A stretch of DNA of 64,000 nucleotides from Hahellaceae bacterium (GCA_016716085.1 JADJWY010000031.1:59881-123880); one strand, 5' to 3'. Numbered from the stretch's first letter, positions 42,890 to 53,106 are shown. A program made the numbers and translations. The notes: generated by a model from the letters alone, not told the origin.

Positions 42890-44572
42890 TTACAGGGTCG
42901 GCACAGTCAGCTTGGACTGCTTGCCGCTGCTGAACGGAAACTCCACCTTGAACTTCGATGAGCTGGGGTGGCCGTAGTGCAGATCTTTGGTGTCGATCGC
43001 CAGCACCAGTTTATGCCCAGCCGGGATGTCCCATGCCGTGCTGACCAGATCAAAATTCAGATTTTTCAGCTTGCCTGCGGGCGTTGCCGGTAAGGTATAT
43101 GGCATGTGCGTAATCAGGCGGGCGACACCCAATGCGTCCATGTCATACAGATAAGCAATAATCTGGGCTTTGTCTGATTGCGGTTCCATCTGCAACTGCA
43201 AATTCACTTCCCCGCGAATTTTCATCTTGGTGCTTAAACGGCCGCTTTCGAACCAGATCCCGTTGGCGGGAGCGATCAAGGGAACCGAGGTGATCGTCGG
43301 TGCCAGGAAGTCTTCCAGCATTTGAGACAAGGCAGGAATACCCGTGCTGGCAACCGTGTCGAACTGAGAGTTGATGGTATTGGTTTGCGGCCACCAGCTT
43401 TGGAACGGGGCATCGCTCAACTTGCCGCCACCCAGCAGACCACGTGGGTGCAAGTAGTACTCCTGGGATTGCGTCGCGATGGGGTAATTTTCATGTTTTT
43501 CAATCACACCCGTATCCTTGACTTCGACCTGAACAGGCGGCTCAAGTTGAATGCCGTTGTTCTTTCCTTTCAGGTGATAGTCAAACCAGCGATGTACATT
43601 GTTGAACATACGATTATCGGTAAGTCCGATCATGCCCAGTATCTCGGTAAAGGCGTGAGTACCGTTCGCTAAATCAACAAACTTTGGCCCTTCCAGCTTT
43701 TCATAGAGCTTCATGATGCTGTTGGCATGGAACATATCATCGCCCCAGTTTTTGGAGAGGTAAACAGCCGTGCCATTGGCATTCAGTTTGTCGACATAGG
43801 TCAACGGCGAGCGAACCCGTGCCCAGGCAACGATTTCATCGATCATTTCCAGTTTTTGAGACAACATCGCATTGTAGTAGCGCGTGATAATGGGGTCTGG
43901 GCGGCCAATCAACTGGCTGGAAAGATCCAGCAGTTCTCCCCAAACCAGGCTGGGGCTTTGATTACCGTAAAGTGAGTATTCAAGAGACCCCCAGCTGCTC
44001 AGCGCGGCAACGGCTTTAATGCGGCTATCTTGTGCGGCACCGATCAGGCTGATGCCTGATCCGTAGGAAATACCGGCGCTACCGATGCGTGAGGGATCAA
44101 CCGGGGCATTCGCAATCAGCCAATCAATGACGCGACTCAGGTCATCCATATCTTTAGGACCGGCGGTATCAATCAGTCCGCCTGAGGAGCCCCAGCCGCG
44201 GGTCGAGTAGCTCAGCACCACGTAGCCATCGGCGGCCAGTCGCTGGGCTTCAGCGGTGTATTCATATTCGTTCATCGCCCAGCTGTTGATGAAAATGATC
44301 GCGGGGTAGGGGCCGTTACCCGCTGTGGGTGTCAGAATGTTCGCGGCAAGCGTCAGTCCATCGCTGGTGCTGATGGTGACATCGTCGTTGATGGTATAGG
44401 CACTGGATTGAGTAAAGTTGGGTTGGTTGAGTACACCTGCAACCAGTCCAAAAGCGTCCGTCAGAACACTTGCATGTGCGGCGGGTGCGAGTGTTGAGCT
44501 CAGGGCGAGTGCGAGAGTTGCTTTTTTAAAGCGTTTTAGAGTTAAAAAAGTTCGAGTTGTTGTGGAGTCCAT
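42890..44572 (-). CDS. secreted CocE / X-Pro dipeptidyl-peptidase-type alpha/beta hydrolase
   Basis: 560 residues. A signal peptide ends near PAAHA (residue 34). The catalytic domain has the nucleophile in GSAGISYGSG (Ser near 169), Asp in NWGDDMFHAN and His in NGTHAFTEI. STRGWGSSGG is the typical following loop. The last about 150 residues form a beta-sandwich of the CocE/PepX C-terminal type. Members hydrolyse esters or peptides outside the cytoplasm; the substrate is unknown. It is divergent, across 266 bases, from an AraC regulator that probably controls it. Confidence 0.83.
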   Translation of the reverse strand: MDSTTTRTFLTLKRFKKATLALALSSTLAPAAHASVLTDAFGLVAGVLNQPNFTQSSAYTINDDVTISTSDGLTLAANILTPTAGNGPYPAIIFINSWAMNEYEYTAEAQRLAADGYVVLSYSTRGWGSSGGLIDTAGPKDMDDLSRVIDWLIANAPVDPSRIGSAGISYGSGISLIGAAQDSRIKAVAALSSWGSLEYSLYGNQSPSLVWGELLDLSSQLIGRPDPIITRYYNAMLSQKLEMIDEIVAWARVRSPLTYVDKLNANGTAVYLSKNWGDDMFHANSIMKLYEKLEGPKFVDLANGTHAFTEILGMIGLTDNRMFNNVHRWFDYHLKGKNNGIQLEPPVQVEVKDTGVIEKHENYPIATQSQEYYLHPRGLLGGGKLSDAPFQSWWPQTNTINSQFDTVASTGIPALSQMLEDFLAPTITSVPLIAPANGIWFESGRLSTKMKIRGEVNLQLQMEPQSDKAQIIAYLYDMDALGVARLITHMPYTLPATPAGKLKNLNFDLVSTAWDIPAGHKLVLAIDTKDLHYGHPSSSKFKVEFPFSSGKQSKLTVPTL

Positions 44573-44838
44573 TGCTCATTTCCTTTTTTTTATGGCAGTT
44601 AATGGTACTTCTGAATTGTATGAACCTGACCGATCTGTGCGGTCTGGGGCTAGTGTAGAGTTAACGGTGTTCAGATAAGAATGTTAAAACGGTGTTTTCG
44701 GCGTGGTATATTCGGCCACTTTCGCCGGGCTGTGAAACGGCTCAAATAAAGACAGTTGTTAAAAATTGGCTCAATTTCGCACGGGTACTGTCGGTAGGGT
44801 CAACGACTCGCTCAGTGAAGGCGGGTTAAACTCCTGGC

Positions 44839-45879
44839 ATGTCACACGAATACCAAGATCAGGCACCTCTACATCCCTTTAGTGTTCAACGCTTGCTGGA
44901 CTATGGCATGGCGTGTGGCCTGACCGCCTCACAATTGTTGAGTAATAGCGGATTATCGCTCGACGCCTGTCGGGATCCACAGACTATCCTGCTGGCCCGC
45001 CAGGAAATACAGGTCATTCGCAATCTGGTTGCTCGTGTTGGGAACAATGTTGGGGTGGGTGCTGCGGTAGGCATCGGCTACAAAGCGACGGACCTCGGTA
45101 TGCTGGGCCTGGCCATGATGACCTCGGCAACCCTGCGCCATGCGGTAAGGGTGGGGTTGCGGTATCGCGACCTGACGGGGCGCTTCAACATCATTCACTT
45201 GCGCGATGAAGCGGATTACTGCGTACTGACCCTGAAATGTGATCACCTGCCTGCCGATATCGAGCATTTCATGGTGGGGCGCGGGCTGGCATCTCTGGCG
45301 ACCTTGCATAGCAACCTGTTGGGGGCTGACGAGCCTCTTTTTGCCCGTTTGGTGTTGGGCTTTGCCGAGAAAGCGTATTCCCCGTTACTCAAAGTGCATT
45401 TTCCATGTGAGTGGGTCGCAGGAACGAATGCCGATCATGAACTGTGGATCGAACGGCACTGGTATGAACAGGCGTTACCGAATGCGAATGCGGTGACGGC
45501 TGCGCTCTGTGAGCAAGAGTGCCTTCGGGCCCAACAGGCGCTGCTGGATGTCCGGGGGTTATCGGGGCGAGTAAGGCATTATATACGGCAGAACCTCCAA
45601 TCGTCGCTTTCGATTGATCAGGTCGCGGGCGCGTTACACATGTCCGTGCGAACACTTCGCCGGAAACTGGATTCTGAGGGTACCTGCTGGCGCGAGTTGT
45701 TGACTCGAATGAAGATGGAAGAAGCGGAGCGCTTGCTGACACGATCCGATACCTCTGTCCAGGAGGTCGCTACACGGTTGGGGTACTCCGATCGAACCGC
45801 TTTCTCACATGCCTTCAAACAAAATTGCGATCTTTCACCGGATGCGTTCCGACAATTGCGACGTCTTGCTGAAACCTGA
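44839..45879 (+). CDS. AraC-family regulator with arabinose-binding-type N-terminal domain
   Basis: 346 residues with the same layout as the regulator at 7190: an N-terminal PF12625-like sensor (for example RHAVRVGLRYRDLTGRFNII) and a C-terminal double helix-turn-helix (LSIDQVAGALHMSVRTLRRK, VQEVATRLGYSDRTAFSHAFK). Divergent position makes the secreted CocE-type hydrolase gene its likely target. Ligand unknown; relatives respond to amino acids, lipids or hydroxy acids. Confidence 0.88.
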   Translation: MSHEYQDQAPLHPFSVQRLLDYGMACGLTASQLLSNSGLSLDACRDPQTILLARQEIQVIRNLVARVGNNVGVGAAVGIGYKATDLGMLGLAMMTSATLRHAVRVGLRYRDLTGRFNIIHLRDEADYCVLTLKCDHLPADIEHFMVGRGLASLATLHSNLLGADEPLFARLVLGFAEKAYSPLLKVHFPCEWVAGTNADHELWIERHWYEQALPNANAVTAALCEQECLRAQQALLDVRGLSGRVRHYIRQNLQSSLSIDQVAGALHMSVRTLRRKLDSEGTCWRELLTRMKMEEAERLLTRSDTSVQEVATRLGYSDRTAFSHAFKQNCDLSPDAFRQLRRLAET

Positions 45880-45946
45880 GTGCCCTGGCGAAACGACAGG
45901 CTTGTGCTATTAATTAGGCATCCTATTTTCCGGAGGCCCGGGAACC

Positions 45947-46450
45947 ATGGTGCAGTTTACTCAGGGTGACAACCCCGCCTGCGGGCATTTTTTACTCTCC
46001 CCTAATAATTCGGCTGGCTGGCATGGCAATCAATGTGTGCTCTATGCGGCGGGCTTATTTGGGCTTGGCATGATGCTTTTTACCTGGCTGCACGGCGCCG
46101 TGTGGGTTACGTACTTTTGCGGCGCAGAACTGGCCTGTCTTTTCTGCGGTTTATGGCGGGTCAGTCGCGATTGTGCCCGGCAAGAGCTTGTCATATTGAC
46201 GCCGGATAAGGTGATTATCCAGAAAGGTCATGAAAGCCTGGAGCAGGAATGGCACTTTCAGCGTTTTCAAACGCAGATACATATTGCTGAACCTCAACCC
46301 GAAGGGCATTTACACGGTGATGTCGCTTTCTGCTATCGTCAACACGCGGTGCATCTGGGGGCATTTTTGGGTGATGAGGAGCGTGCGCAGCTTATCTCGC
46401 AACTGCGTCGCCTGGTTGGGGATTATCGCCGGAGCTACCTGCAGCGTTAG
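45947..46450 (+). CDS. DUF2244-type membrane protein
   Basis: 167 residues. Two adjacent membrane helices (about 30-70, with CVLYAAGLFGLGMMLFTWLHG) are followed by a soluble beta-rich part with TPDKVIIQKG and HAVHLGAFLGDEERAQLISQLRR. This is the layout of DUF2244, a family of integral membrane proteins often found near respiratory oxidases. The ATG is preceded by GGAGG. Function is not known. It converges on the wbpZ-like gene with an eight-base gap. Confidence 0.75.
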   Translation: MVQFTQGDNPACGHFLLSPNNSAGWHGNQCVLYAAGLFGLGMMLFTWLHGAVWVTYFCGAELACLFCGLWRVSRDCARQELVILTPDKVIIQKGHESLEQEWHFQRFQTQIHIAEPQPEGHLHGDVAFCYRQHAVHLGAFLGDEERAQLISQLRRLVGDYRRSYLQR

Positions 46451-46458
46451 ACAAAGAC

Positions 46459-47574
46459 TTAGTGACTACGGAGAACGCGCTCGTAAAGATCCAGATAATT
46501 CTGACACATCATCTTTGCCTGAAAACAGGTCTCAAAACGCGCCTTCGCTTTTTGCCCCATGATCGAGGCACGTTCAGGATTCTCGGCAAGTGTCTTGAGT
46601 GCTTCGCGGAGTGCTGCCGCATTGCCGGGTGGGACGACTAAGCCGGTCTCGTTATGCTGATTGATATAACTGGTGCCAGATCCAATCTCACAGCAGACCA
46701 GTGGCTTTCCATACATGGCACCTTCCAGCAAAGTGATACCAAAGGCTTCGGCGCGTAGGTGAGAGGGAAAAACTACGGCGGTACATTTCTCCAGCAGTGC
46801 ATTTTTTTCGTCCTCATCGATTCGACCGAGAAAATGCACGTTTTTGAGTCCCAGACGTTTCGCCTGGTTGTGCAAATCGTTCTCCATAGGACCGCTACCG
46901 GCAATGACCACCGGCCAGGGCAAATTCGCTGCGGCGTCGATGAGATGTTGAAGACCTTTGTAATAGCGCAGTACGCCTACGAAGAGAAAAAATGTGGGGC
47001 CGAAACGGTCTGCAATCTTTGCCTTCTCTGTTTCGGATGCTACCGGGTAACTGTTTCGATCCAATCCGTAGGTAATCATCGTTACCTTGTTCCGATACGC
47101 CTGTAGAACTTCGCTGGTCGCCAGATAATTTGGCGATGTCGCCACAATGGCATCGACTTTGCCGAAGAATTGATTCATCAACGGGCGGTAGAGGTGCAGC
47201 AAGTATTTTTGTTTAACGATGTCGGAGTGATAGGTTACAACCGCTGGTTTATGCGGGGATACCAGTAAGTGAACCAGGTCCATAAACGGCCAGGGATAGT
47301 GATAGTGAATCAGGTCGGCCTCTCTGGCTAAGCGGCGATACAGGGACAGGCATTCCAGTGACGTAGGCGTGGATGCAATGTCGAAGGTCTCGCGGGCGCG
47401 ATAGACCCAGTGATTGCCAACCTGCACCGCCTGAGGTGTTGGGTCTTTCGCGATGGTCAGCACGTCGGTTTGGTGACCTTGCTGTGTATGGCCACTGCAA
47501 AGCTGGTAAATAACGTTTTCGATTCCGCCCACCGTGACAGGAAGATAGGTTTTGAAAAAGTGGAGAATTTTCAC
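46459..47574 (-). CDS. wbpZ: GT4 glycosyltransferase, WbpZ-like (D-rhamnan initiation)
   Basis: 371 residues, two Rossmann domains of GT-B type. N-terminal VGGIENVIYQLCSGHTQQGH and YHYPWPFMDLVHLL are followed by GVLRYYKGLQHLIDAAANLP, FPSHLRAEAFGITLLEGAMY with the conserved Glu pair, and KPLVCCEIGSGTSYI. The start is a GTG one base after the stop of the preceding transferase gene. Length and place, last of rmd-wzm-wzt-X-Y-Z, match WbpZ of the P. aeruginosa common polysaccharide antigen operon, which adds the first rhamnose to the lipid-linked sugar. The symbol rests on order and general similarity. Confidence 0.75.
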   Translation of the reverse strand: MKILHFFKTYLPVTVGGIENVIYQLCSGHTQQGHQTDVLTIAKDPTPQAVQVGNHWVYRARETFDIASTPTSLECLSLYRRLAREADLIHYHYPWPFMDLVHLLVSPHKPAVVTYHSDIVKQKYLLHLYRPLMNQFFGKVDAIVATSPNYLATSEVLQAYRNKVTMITYGLDRNSYPVASETEKAKIADRFGPTFFLFVGVLRYYKGLQHLIDAAANLPWPVVIAGSGPMENDLHNQAKRLGLKNVHFLGRIDEDEKNALLEKCTAVVFPSHLRAEAFGITLLEGAMYGKPLVCCEIGSGTSYINQHNETGLVVPPGNAAALREALKTLAENPERASIMGQKAKARFETCFQAKMMCQNYLDLYERVLRSH

Positions 47575-47575
47575 G

Positions 47576-48700
47576 TTATTCCAGTACCGATTGATAAACT
47601 TTCAGCGTTTCAGCGGCGCAGCGCTGCCAGGTAAAGCCGCGTGCTCGTTCAAGTCCAGCCAGACGTTGCTGCTCGAATTGGACTGGCTGTTCTATGAGAG
47701 CCTGTAAGATTTCAGTCCAGCGTTCAACCTTGTCGGGAGACGCAACAATGGCCGCTTCGCCTGCGACTTCCATGGGCGACGACAACCCCGATAGGACGAC
47801 CGGGACACCGCTGGCCATCGCTTCGACTACGGGCAAACCGAAGCCCTCGTAGACGGAAGGAAACAGTACGGCGCGCGCACCTGCAACCAGTTCGGCGAGT
47901 GGTTCGTCATCCACATAGCCCAGTCTGACCACGCCTTCGCGGTTGCAGAGTTTAAGTATAGTGGAATCCTTCCACCCTCTCCCTCCAACGATGACCAGCG
48001 GAAACTGGCGCTGATCGCTGACAGAGAGTCGGGCGTGAGCCTGGATCACCAACGGGAGGTTTTTGCGCGGTTCAAGTGTGCCGACGCACAAAAAATACTG
48101 TCCCGCCTGAAGCTGTGCCGGAAGTGTCCCTGGCAGCAGCGTGCGGGGGTGAAAGCGTGGGGAGCTTCCAAGCGGAATCGTCCTGATCTTGTCGGGGGCG
48201 ATGTCAAAGTGATCCAGTATTTCCTGACGAACGACCTCGGTATCCGTGATGATGCGCGCACATCGCGCGAGCGCCCTCGGGAAGACCCGCTGCATATGGC
48301 GGAGTCTGGATAGGGGTTGCGTTTCCGGGAATTTAACGTGGCACAAATCATGAACGGTCATCACGGTGGGGCCGCTAAATTCCAGCGGCCATAAACTCGG
48401 TTCATGATAGATGTCGATGGCATATTTTGGCGCGCCCTGATTAAAACGGTACTGCTCAAGCCCCTGTCTCAGAGCATAGGCCCCCGGTATCTTCGCGATC
48501 CAGGATCGGGTCGTATGTCCGTCGGAATTACCCTTGTTGGGAGCTACATTAGGCTCGCCCTCTTGCCATTCGGCACCATTAAAGCAAAACAGCCTGAGGT
48601 CTGACGATCGGGCCAGCGCATTGGCGAGCTCAAAGGTGTACTGGCCGATGCCGGTGCGTGGCCCGGCGAGCGTTCGGGTGTTGAGCGCAAGGCGTATCAC
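47576..48700 (-). CDS. wbpY: GT4 glycosyltransferase, WbpY-like
   Basis: 374 residues from a GTG at 48700 that overlaps the previous stop in a GTGA, so the two are translated together. A longer frame to 48805 reads through the upstream gene in the wrong frame. Motifs include NTRTLAGPRTGIGQYTFELA, FLCVGTLEPRKNLPLVIQAH, LIVGGRGW-type loops and PSVYEGFGLPVVEAMASGVP with both Glu. Place in the operon fits WbpY, which extends the D-rhamnan chain at the inner-membrane face. Confidence 0.75.
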   Translation of the reverse strand: MIRLALNTRTLAGPRTGIGQYTFELANALARSSDLRLFCFNGAEWQEGEPNVAPNKGNSDGHTTRSWIAKIPGAYALRQGLEQYRFNQGAPKYAIDIYHEPSLWPLEFSGPTVMTVHDLCHVKFPETQPLSRLRHMQRVFPRALARCARIITDTEVVRQEILDHFDIAPDKIRTIPLGSSPRFHPRTLLPGTLPAQLQAGQYFLCVGTLEPRKNLPLVIQAHARLSVSDQRQFPLVIVGGRGWKDSTILKLCNREGVVRLGYVDDEPLAELVAGARAVLFPSVYEGFGLPVVEAMASGVPVVLSGLSSPMEVAGEAAIVASPDKVERWTEILQALIEQPVQFEQQRLAGLERARGFTWQRCAAETLKVYQSVLE

Positions 48701-50092
48701 TGAGCGGTAACCGCCTTCGTCGGGGGGATGGCCGCTGCTGATGATGCGAGACCGCCCAGGAGCCGCTCCAGAAACTGATCGGTTGCGGCTTCCCAGCTGA
48801 GCCAATGAAACCCTGCAGTGCTGGATTTGGGCAGCAGGGCAGGGTCCGATTCGAGGCGAGCAAGGTCCTCCGTCAGGGAGGAGGGGTGATCCAGGTCGAA
48901 GTAAAGACCGTGGTCTCCGGCCACTTCACGGAAGACGGGAATGTCGCTGACAATGACCGGCAGACTGCGGTGTAAGGCCTCCACAATGGGCAAACCAAAA
49001 CCTTCTACAAACGAGGCAAACACCAGCGCCCGCGAATGTTGGTACGCGTACTCCAGCTCGGCATCTGAGGCGTGATTGAGCATCAGCAGGCGACGACCAT
49101 ATTCCGGGTGATTGCGGATGCGCTGTATCAGGGCTTCCGTTTTCCAGCCGACCTTGCCAATGATGCAGAGTTTCACGTCGAGTCCGCGTGACCAGGCCAA
49201 ATCGAAGGCATCCATGATGTAGGCGTGGTTCTTGCGCGGTTCGACCGTACTGACGGTCAGGTAGGTGTTACCAGGGCGGGCAAAAAAACGCTCGGTTTCA
49301 GGAGTCGCCTGCGCCTGGTTGCTGCGAAAGATCCAGATCACAGCCCAAATGAAAATGACCTACCCAGGGCTTGTTGATCTGTTTGTTCCTGAGGTCACTC
49401 CGCTTGAATTTACTCCGCACTTCTTCGGCGATGGTGTCAGAAATACAGATGAAGGCATCAGCTGTTTCAGACACCCAGTCAAACCAGCTCTCAAATACTC
49501 GTACCAGACCCTCGTCACAAAACTGGGGGTGGGTCAGCGGTATCAGATCGTAGATGACCGAAACCACTTTGACGCCCTGCTTCTTGAGTGCCTCTGTCGT
49601 TTGGAAGAAATTCGAGTGCCAGGAAGAATCGAGCAATACCAGGACATCATCCGGGCGCACTTCAAGTGGCACCGCGCGCGCATTGCGGGTTTCAATGCGA
49701 CGCAAAACATGCAGGGCCTTCAGTGGAACTCTGAATGACAGGGAGAGTAATTGCGCCAACACATACAGTGCGCGATGCGCATTTCGGGAGCGAGTAAACG
49801 GGCCTCGCTGCTCGATGGAGGCATGCTTTCGCCAATAGCGATGTTGCAACATCTCCAGACGCACTCTCAGGCGATTCAGCTTGGACATGACCTTGGGGGG
49901 GATGACCGACGAAACCGGTTGCAGGGAATTGACCTGCTGTACCTGCCCATCAAGAATTGCCACGGGAATACATTCACGTGATCGAGGCTTGTCATCCAGG
50001 TGATTGATGATATTACGGACAACACGCTGTATGCCGCTGTTATCTTCGGGATGTTCAAAAACGTAGGTGCATTCAATCAGCAGGCGTGACAT
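48697..50092 (-). pseudogene. wbpX: GT4 glycosyltransferase, WbpX-like, frameshifted
   Basis: Two frames together make one GT-B enzyme. The N-terminal part starts at 50092 (MSRLLIECTYVFEHPEDNSG, with AAAGGA upstream) and runs to GHFHLGCDLDL. The C-terminal part carries STVEPRKNHAYIMDAFDLA and FASFVEGFGLPIVEALHRSL. They meet around 49315-49340, where one base too many is present; removing one T from a TTT run gives a continuous reading into QAQATPETERFFARPG. The restored length is about 464 residues, close to WbpX. Order between wzt and the WbpY-like gene agrees. A sequence error or a true inactivation are both possible; wzt next door is also shifted. Confidence 0.82.
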
Positions 50093-50104
50093 GGTTGAGT
50101 CCTT

Positions 50105-51344
50105 TTAATTCGTTTCCCTGTTTTCGATTTGAACGTGTGTCGCGGCATTCAGCCAGGTGCCGCCGACGAAGTCTTCGCGGTTGGTGTTGTAGACTTCAAA
50201 TACAAGTGCATAGTCCCGCCACTCGTAAGTCCTGACCAGATGTGAGTCAGCTCTCGGACAGGCAAAAGGCGATCGAGTAGTTGCCCTTGCCTAGGTTCAT
50301 GCAGAAATCGAAATGACAGTGCCCTTTGACCCGCCTTTGGTAGATCGGTGAGGTTTTGTTTACGCTGAAAGTGTTAATGCCGTAAACCGGCTGCCCAAAG
50401 CGATCTTTGATCATGAAGCCGAGCGTCAACTCATGAACGTTGGCCCTAACTTCCGCTTTAAGTTCGAGACGTACAGGCTCACCAACATTAACGGCGCTCA
50501 CACTGTTTCCATCCGCTCGAATAAGGCGAATACCTTCTAGCGTTACCTCTCCCGTACCCGAAATGGTTTGGACTTGCCCATTTTCCAGCACTTGCTGACG
50601 GATGCTCACCGCTTCCTTATCCGCCATCAACGCGTGGTAGTAATCCAGAACAGGTTCACTAGGGCCCTGCATCGCAATGCTTCCCTTGTCCAATAAAATT
50701 GCGCGATCACAAATCGACTGAATGGCAAAGCGGTTGTGAGACACAATCAATAGGGTCGTCCCGTCGCGTCGAAACCGTTGGATACGGTCAAAACTCTTGT
50801 GTTGAAAGTAGGCATCGCCAACCGAGAGCGCCTCGTCCACGATCAATAGGTCGGGGCGTTTCGCCGTCGCCAGGCTGAAGGCCAGACGCACCTGCATTCC
50901 ACTGGAGTAGGTTCGGATGGGGTGATCAATGGCTTCGCCAATTTCGGCAAAGGCTTCAATCTCGGCCATACGCTCCTGAATTTCGTCGACGGTCATACCG
51001 ATGATCTGGCCCGCCATGAACAGGTTTTGGCGACCGGTAAACTCAGGGTGAAAGCCCATCCCTAACTCCAGCAGTGCCGCAACCCGGCCCGTTCGGATAA
51101 TTTCACCTTCAGTGGGCTTAAGGATGCCGACAATCATTTTCAATAAGGTACTTTTCCCAGCGCCATTCGCACCGGCAAGCCCTACCGTTTCGCCTTCTCC
51201 GACTTCAAAGCTCACATTACGCAGCACCCACTGTAAATGGTGGCGTGGACCGCCGCCGGGATGCACCCAGTCTTTGATGCGGGCTAGCGGTGAGGGGTAT
51301 TGTTTGTAAGCCTTACCCAGATTCTTTACGGAAATTGAGGCCAT
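50105..51344 (-). pseudogene. wzt: O-antigen/D-rhamnan ABC transporter ATPase Wzt, frameshifted near the C-terminus
   Basis: The ATPase part is intact: GANGAGKSTLLKMIVG (Walker A), YSSGMQVRLAFSLATAKRPDLLIVDE (signature and Walker B, positions 50844-50921). A carbohydrate-binding C-terminal domain follows (from about residue 260). The frame stops at 50247, inside that domain, after GNYSIAFCLSES. Dropping one T from the TTTT run near 50272 gives ADSHLVRTYEWRDYALVFEV and continues to a TAA at 50105-50107, for about 412 residues, the normal Wzt size. The C-terminal domain recognises the finished, capped glycan, so a real frameshift would harm export. The start overlaps wzm by one base. Confidence 0.9.
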
Positions 51345-52141
51345 CAGAGTTCATCCACCATTTCAGGAGACAGCTTGCGAAACAGGCTCAGGCCCGCAAG
51401 GGCTGTTAGCAGACTAATGATGAAAAGTGGCAGCAAGCTTCCCCAGTCCGGCCACTGATTGAGAACAAAGATGCCTTGATAAGCGGTCATTAAGGGCGTC
51501 ATCGGGTTAAATTGAATCCAGTCCTGCATCGTTTCCGGAACGATACTCAATGGGTAAACAATCGGCGTGAACCAGAACCAGAACTGAAGCACGATCCCTA
51601 CAAACTGGCCAACATCCCTGAAAAATACGTTCAGTAAGCCCAGAATCAATCCTAGCGATGCGGCAAACATCACCTGCAATATCATTAGAAGGGGAAGCGC
51701 CAAAACAGGCCAGTGGGGTACATTGCCAGAAATAAGCAGAAAGCCGACAAATATGCCAAAGATGATGCCAAAATTCGTGAGTGAGCTCAGTACCACAATC
51801 GCAGGAAGGCTAATCTTTGGGAAACTGAGTTTTTTAATCATGTTGGCATTCTCCACGAAGATATTTACGCTTCGGGAGAGAATTTCGGAGTGTAGGCCCC
51901 AGGTCAGGATACCGGCACAGAGGTAAATGCTGTAAGCCAGTCCGTTCTCAACCCCGGGAAGCTTGGCCTGCATGATTTGGGAAAAAATCACGGTGTAGAC
52001 CAGAATCATGGCCAATGGGTTGAGAAAGCTCCACAGCGAACCCAACACTGAACTGCGGTAGCGAATCATGAATTCTCGCTGGACACTCGCGAGAATGAAG
52101 CCTCGATATTCCCACAAGGGGAGGGTGAGATCCTTTAACAT
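51344..52141 (-). CDS. wzm: ABC-2 type polysaccharide export permease Wzm
   Basis: 265 residues with six membrane helices of the ABC-2 permease type. QREFMIRYRSSVLGSLWSFLNP is the conserved amphipathic entry and RDVGQFVGIVLQFWFWFTPIVYPLS the usual late helices. It forms the channel for the lipid-linked D-rhamnan with Wzt. It lies 38 bases after rmd, where P. aeruginosa instead has gmd and wbpW between. Confidence 0.92.
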   Translation of the reverse strand: MLKDLTLPLWEYRGFILASVQREFMIRYRSSVLGSLWSFLNPLAMILVYTVIFSQIMQAKLPGVENGLAYSIYLCAGILTWGLHSEILSRSVNIFVENANMIKKLSFPKISLPAIVVLSSLTNFGIIFGIFVGFLLISGNVPHWPVLALPLLMILQVMFAASLGLILGLLNVFFRDVGQFVGIVLQFWFWFTPIVYPLSIVPETMQDWIQFNPMTPLMTAYQGIFVLNQWPDWGSLLPLFIISLLTALAGLSLFRKLSPEMVDEL

Positions 52142-52179
52142 GAAGTCGTGGTGTCTCCTGAATGAAACGTCTTACTGGA

Positions 52180-53106
52180 TCAGGGGGTGAAGCGCTTAGC
52201 CCAATCCTCAAGAACGAGCTTTAAGGTGTCCTGAAGGTCAACCTGAGGTTTCCAGCCAGTTGCCTGATGTAATTTGCGGTAGCTCCCGCATACGCGCCGC
52301 TGTTCGGAAGGCCGTAAGCGCGACGGGTCAGTTGTCATGTTAGCCTGAGTGCCTGAAAGACGAATCATGGTCTCGATCAGGTCGCGGACCGAGCGTTCAA
52401 GGCCGGAGCAGACATTGTAAACCTCGCCATTTTCACCATTTTCGAGAATCTGCAAATAGGCATTGACCACATCCTGCACATCAATGAAGTCGCGTGTGAT
52501 ATCGACATCACCCACCTCAATATGCGGCGTCTGTAGCCCCCGGCGAATCAGGTCCAGCTGGCGGGCGACCGAGGGCACGATAAAAGACTCGTTTTGCCCG
52601 GGGCCGATGTGATTAAAGGGGCGGGCGATCATGATGCGCCAGGGTTCCACAAAGCTCCACTGACGGCAAAGCGTTTCAGCGGCCAGTTTGCTCACGCTAT
52701 AGGGGTTGCGGGGACTCGCTGGGTGTGCTTCGGTAATGGGTAGGTCATCTTCAGAGACCTGGCCGTAGACATCACCCGACGACACGTAAAGAAAGCTGCC
52801 TTTAAATCCGATGTCTTTAAGTGACTGGAGCAGGTTCAGCGTACCGATCAAATTGGTATTGAGCGTTCCTGCTGGGTCGCGAAAAGCCTCCGGAACGAAG
52901 GATTGTCCTGCCAGGTGAATGACCGCTTCGGGTGCCTGGTTTCCCAAGGCCTGCTGAATGGAGGCCTTGTCGTTGAGATCAAACGCAGCAGGGGAAGTAA
53001 ATAACCATCGTTTCCCGCCCTCGTGCTCCAGAAATTGCTTCAAATGAGAGCCGACGAAGCCTGTGAGTCCTGTGACCAGCAATCGTTGGGGCGTCTTTTG
53101 AAGCAT
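52180..53106 (-). CDS. rmd: GDP-6-deoxy-D-mannose reductase (GDP-D-rhamnose synthesis)
   Basis: 308 residues from the ATG at 53106; a longer open frame to 53475 passes through the G-rich block and codes only Pro-rich nonsense. The NAD(P) site is LLVTGLTGFVGSHLKQFL, the catalytic YSVSK sits in RNPYSVSKLAAETLCRQW, and RPFNHIGPGQNESFIVPS with VGDVDITRDFIDVQDVV are Rmd hallmarks. It reduces GDP-4-dehydro-6-deoxy-D-mannose to GDP-D-rhamnose. The preceding enzyme, Gmd, is not in the window. It should be the first gene of the leftward operon; its promoter would lie in or near the unreadable G-rich stretch. Confidence 0.9.
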   Translation of the reverse strand: MLQKTPQRLLVTGLTGFVGSHLKQFLEHEGGKRWLFTSPAAFDLNDKASIQQALGNQAPEAVIHLAGQSFVPEAFRDPAGTLNTNLIGTLNLLQSLKDIGFKGSFLYVSSGDVYGQVSEDDLPITEAHPASPRNPYSVSKLAAETLCRQWSFVEPWRIMIARPFNHIGPGQNESFIVPSVARQLDLIRRGLQTPHIEVGDVDITRDFIDVQDVVNAYLQILENGENGEVYNVCSGLERSVRDLIETMIRLSGTQANMTTDPSRLRPSEQRRVCGSYRKLHQATGWKPQVDLQDTLKLVLEDWAKRFTP

